64,000 nucleotides of DNA from Straminergon stramineum. Lineage: Eukaryota > Streptophyta > Bryopsida > Hypnales > Calliergonaceae. Under the pieces are notes generated by a model. It was not told the origin of the DNA. It did not search any database and was given only the letters and a program-made list of their open reading frames with translations. The position numbers and the translations under genes are program-made. The stretch covers positions 620,001 to 684,000 of the forward strand of contig OY987270.1 of NCBI GenBank assembly GCA_963920665.1. The letters are read 5' to 3'. Shown here piece after piece: positions 60,936-64,000 of this stretch; positions within the stretch are counted from its first letter, which is position 1; the number at the start of each line of letters is the position of its first letter.

Positions 60936-61542
60936 TATTTCTCTGCAGTAAAGGTTCGCCTTTATTTGTGTCAAATGAAATAAAATAAAATGATAAGGAT
61001 TTTTTTGATTTTTTTATATATAAAACTAAGAAATTCAATATCTTTCTCTTGAAGGTCAAAAGTTAAAATGCCACAAAACAAAGCCCATGCACCTTTCCTC
61101 AAAGAAAGCTTTCCAATAGTACCAAGAACACAACTAGAGGATGCACAATCCAAGAGATCTCAATGTAAAAAACAAAACAAAACAAATAAATAGCCTAACT
61201 TAATGTATGGATTTCTCTCCCCTCCTCAAGCTAGAAGCTAAATTATGTACATCCACAATAGCCATTTTTATAATCTATTTTGGAGAAACAATAGCCTTTC
61301 ATTTCCATGCAAAAAGAGAGAGAAAACAATACAAAACAGGGAACAAATTTGGGTCACAAGGGAGTGGGATGAAGATTAGTTGAAGAGAAGGATCGATTTC
61401 CACTTAGGCAAGTGAATGTCACTAGAGACATTCTTGATACAAAAAAAACAAAGAGAATTCCTCACTAATCTCAATGGTATGCTTGTCACAAGGTTTATCA
61501 AAGACATTAGAAGAGATTTTGGGGCTAAAGAAGCCTACAAGT
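60936..61542. other. AT-rich stretch, nothing recognised
   Basis: TTTTATTTTATTT and AAAACAAAACAAAACAAAT words only; no gene or paired termini. Confidence 0.45.
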
Positions 61543-61805
61543 TTCCTGGAGTTCTTGGACCGTGGAAACTCACCACATCAATGATTTGACATGGTCGAGA
61601 CCATGCCACGTCAAATGATATTCATTATTTAATTCTTTCATTTTTTAAATATTTGTTTTTGAAAATTATTTATTTATTTTCTAACACTTTTTGAAATTTT
61701 TGAAAAAAAAACATTTTATTTTTTTATAAAATTAAATTTTTTTGACGGCAACGATCAGTTAAGAGTTCTTGGACAACAAGGGGAACAACCTTGAAACAGC
61801 CCTCT
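61543..61805 (-). mobile_element. Diverged copy of the GGCTCCAAGAGC hairpin MITE
   Basis: In reverse orientation it follows the element at 2823-3118: CTGGAGTTCTTGGAC..GGAAACTCACCACA at one end, GAGTTCTTGGAC and GGAACAACCTTGAAAC at the other. A hairpin, GACATGGTC-GA-GACCATG (about 61589-61606), occupies the position of the ACGTGGCAG hairpin in the first copy. Ends are worn. Confidence 0.5.
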
Positions 61806-62158
61806 CTTTCCCTTTAATCCCCCCTAACGACTTAAGAAGAAAGTTTCTCTTTGCAATAACGTCATTAATCTTCGAGAGGGGCTTTGTACTCCCTACTAGG
61901 GGGGGGGCTTCATGAGGTACACAATTTATTTATACAAAGATAAAAACAAAAAATGTGCAAAATTTTGAGAAAGGCTATAGAAAGACCTTGAGTGTACCTA
62001 TCATAGTTTGTAAGATGCATGGTGAAATTATGTTGAATAAAACAATAAACCATTTCAAATACATGAGAACAAAATTATACTACAACTAGATTGGATTCAA
62101 CCTTCGAAGGATACAACCCCTCCTGACCGAGATAATCACCTAAATAGTCCTGGTTTAA

Positions 62159-63023
62159 ATCCCTGAAGTTTTTTTTACTATGTTTTCACCAAAAACACTT
62201 TAAAATTGCCATTTCTATTACAAGTATCAAATTTATTTATTTATTTAATTTTGGAAACATATAAATGGAGGATCTTGTAGTAAGCTAGTTTGAGAAGACA
62301 TGGAAAAAATTTCAGAAATTTCCCCCTTGTAGATTGCAAGATATCAACTTTTGAATGGACAAAAATCCTTTTATTGGCCATGCAAAAAACTGTATAGCTA
62401 CACTTCACTAGGTCACATCTATATGAAAAAATGTCCATGTTGTTGTTGCTTCTTTAGATTCATTATTCAAGGCAAGTTGGCTACATGCTTGAAAAAAATT
62501 AGGTCATTTGGAATTGTACAACATATAGGGAAAAAATAGTAAGTAGAAAGAAGTACATAATGACTCAAAATACTAAATTGCTAAGAATTTTGTTATGGAA
62601 TTGAAAAATGATAATTCCAAAGGTTTTAATGTTGTAATAAACAATCTACATACTATGGGTATTTTCAAAAAAGATTGAAAATTGAGTTAAATAAAGGAGT
62701 TCAAAGTTTCTTTTAGAGTAGAGAATCCATAACTACCCACAAATTAAAACTCCTCATAACTTTCATCTCATTAATCAAAATGGAATGATTCAAAGCTTTC
62801 CAAATCCACATAAATCTAGAAAACCGATTTCAAATTTTTGTTTATGAAAAAAGTGATTTTTTATGATCTGCTTGGACTGCCTGCTCTAAGAATTGTTGGG
62901 CCTTCAAGAAAACCTCGTCCCGATGTCGTGTGAAATTTTCAAAGAAAAAAATGAAAATTTTATTCGTTGTGAGGTGCCTAAAATTGCCATCTTGCCAAGA
63001 AATACAGCCTAGTCCTTTAGGGA
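62159..63023 (+). mobile_element. Class B piggyBac-like element (865 bp)
   Basis: TTAA at 62155-62158 and 63024-63027. Ends ATCCCTGAAG and AGTCCTTTAGGGA, each slightly mutated. The body follows the reference at 23266-24194 closely (GGCAAGTTGGCTACATGCTT, CATTAATCAAAATGGAATGA). The frame at 62351-62539 is shared with that copy only. Confidence 0.8.
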
Positions 63024-63027
63024 TTAA

Positions 63028-63941
63028 CCCCTAAAATCTCAAGGCTTTTTTCCATCAAAGACCTCTCAAAACTACCATTTCTATTGCAAAGAGTAAAAAA
63101 CTAAAATTTTTTTGCACATCCAACCGTAGGATCTTGTACTATATTTGATCTTAGAATGTATGGAAGAAATTTCAAAAACTTTGACCGCACAGATTGCAAG
63201 ATATTTGCATTTCAAGTGAAGAAAACAAAGTTTTTTAAACCTTGTTTGATTAGATTTTTTGGCTTTAAATCTTCTTAACTTTAAAATTTTGCACTATTGA
63301 TTTTTATTTTATAATTTTTTATGTTGAAGAATATAGTTGAGAAACTTGGAAAAAAGTTCAACAAAAAAACATTTAATTTTCACTCATTCAAAAATTGTTA
63401 AATAGAAGTAGGTTCAAGATTGAAGGAAAACTAAAACATTGATAGCTTTGAGATGGAATTGAAACACAATAATCCCAATCGTGAGATTGTTCTAGTAAAC
63501 AAACTCAATCTTATCTAACAATTATTTTTGAAAAATTGTAAAAATTGCATTCATAAATAAATTCTATAAGTGTTTTTTCAAAAAGATGCTTAGATTGCCT
63601 GAAAAACAAGATTGTCCATAATTTTCTCATCACTAGTCCAAATAGAACGATTCAAAACTTTAGATGTAGACAAAGAAATAATCTTTGAGAAAAAAATTAT
63701 AAAATATAAAATTCAATTTTCTGTGATATTTTTGGGGGGGTCCCCTCGAGCTGCTTTTTGGACTTAGAGTGGCATAACTTTTGCTCCCGAGCACCAATTG
63801 AAATAAAAATTATACTCTCCAAAAGCTAATTTGATTTCCCATCTTCATGAAAAGTTTCAAAAAATCTTATCAAAATTTGAGATCACACAAGTCTACCCGA
63901 AATCCCAAGAGTCCCCTATAGGGACTTTGGGACTTTAGGGG
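63028..63941 (+). mobile_element. Class D piggyBac-like element sharing TTAA with its neighbour
   Basis: It starts CCCCTAAAATCTC immediately after the TTAA (63024-63027) that closes the class B copy, and ends GACTTTAGGGG before TTAA (63942-63945). It is 914 bp. A palindrome AGTCCC-CTATA-GGGACT (63910-63926) lies 15 bp inside the right end. The body matches 53678-54538 in reverse. No coding content. Confidence 0.85.
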
Positions 63942-64000
63942 TTAAACCATTAGGTCCATTCTTTGTTCCTACAATTATTCTTATTATGATATTGAGAATG

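Noticed and set aside
1..64000. CRISPR array, bacterial operon or integrated viral genome
   Set aside because: No regularly spaced identical repeats, no ribosome-binding-site gene runs and no viral proteins; the sequence is eukaryotic repeat DNA.

Overview
This is AT-rich eukaryotic nuclear DNA, most likely from a plant or other streptophyte with a large, repeat-laden genome. The evidence is classic plant CACTA termini (CACTACAAGAAAAA and CACTAGAAGAAAA with 3-bp duplications), LINE-type 3' tails, many TIR-bearing miniature elements (MITEs), mono- and dinucleotide runs and a 200-N scaffold gap. I cannot name the species. I can support no complete protein-coding gene. The longest open frames are about 126 aa, carry no recognisable domain and mostly lie inside repeats. 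No rRNA, tRNA or CRISPR array is supported.

The main content is a large superfamily of non-coding elements with the termini CCCCTAAAG... / ...CTTTAGGGG, nearly always flanked on both sides by TTAA. This is the signature expected of piggyBac-type transposition. I delimit or partly delimit about 19 copies, in size and sequence classes that I call A (566 bp), B (about 930 bp), C (about 570 bp), D (about 860-914 bp) and E (about 222 bp). Several copies abut and share one TTAA, one carries a nested CACTA MITE, and two class A copies are almost identical, which implies recent movement. No transposase is visible in the window.

Layout: 1-1000, GC-richer sequence with a possible leftward promoter for a gene off the left edge. 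1281-2100, two class A elements sharing a TTAA. 2823-3118, a hairpin MITE. 5202-6360, a complete CACTA element. 6361-10900, AT-rich filler. 10.9-12.2 kb, MITE remnants and a GC-rich island. 12.24-12.78 kb, a three-copy tandem repeat of about 180 bp. 12.8-16.9 kb, a dense run of piggyBac-like copies. 17-21 kb, several MITE families. 21.7-24.2 kb, class C and B copies. 24.2-31.7 kb, mostly featureless AT-rich DNA with one GC-richer decayed patch and the gap. 31.7-36 kb, class B copies and a possible CACTA element around a GC-richer segment. 36-41 kb, featureless apart from one weak open frame. 41.3-48.1 kb, the young class A pair, GC islands and MITEs. 49.4-50.8 kb, a probable second CACTA element. 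53.7-57.5 kb, class D, C and B copies. 57.5-59.7 kb, an LTR-like non-coding repeat. 60-62 kb, a LINE tail, a GC island and a hairpin MITE remnant. 62.2-63.9 kb, tandem class B and D copies sharing a TTAA.

No metabolic or regulatory pathway can be read from the window. Its interest lies in transposon structure, nesting order and target-site evidence.
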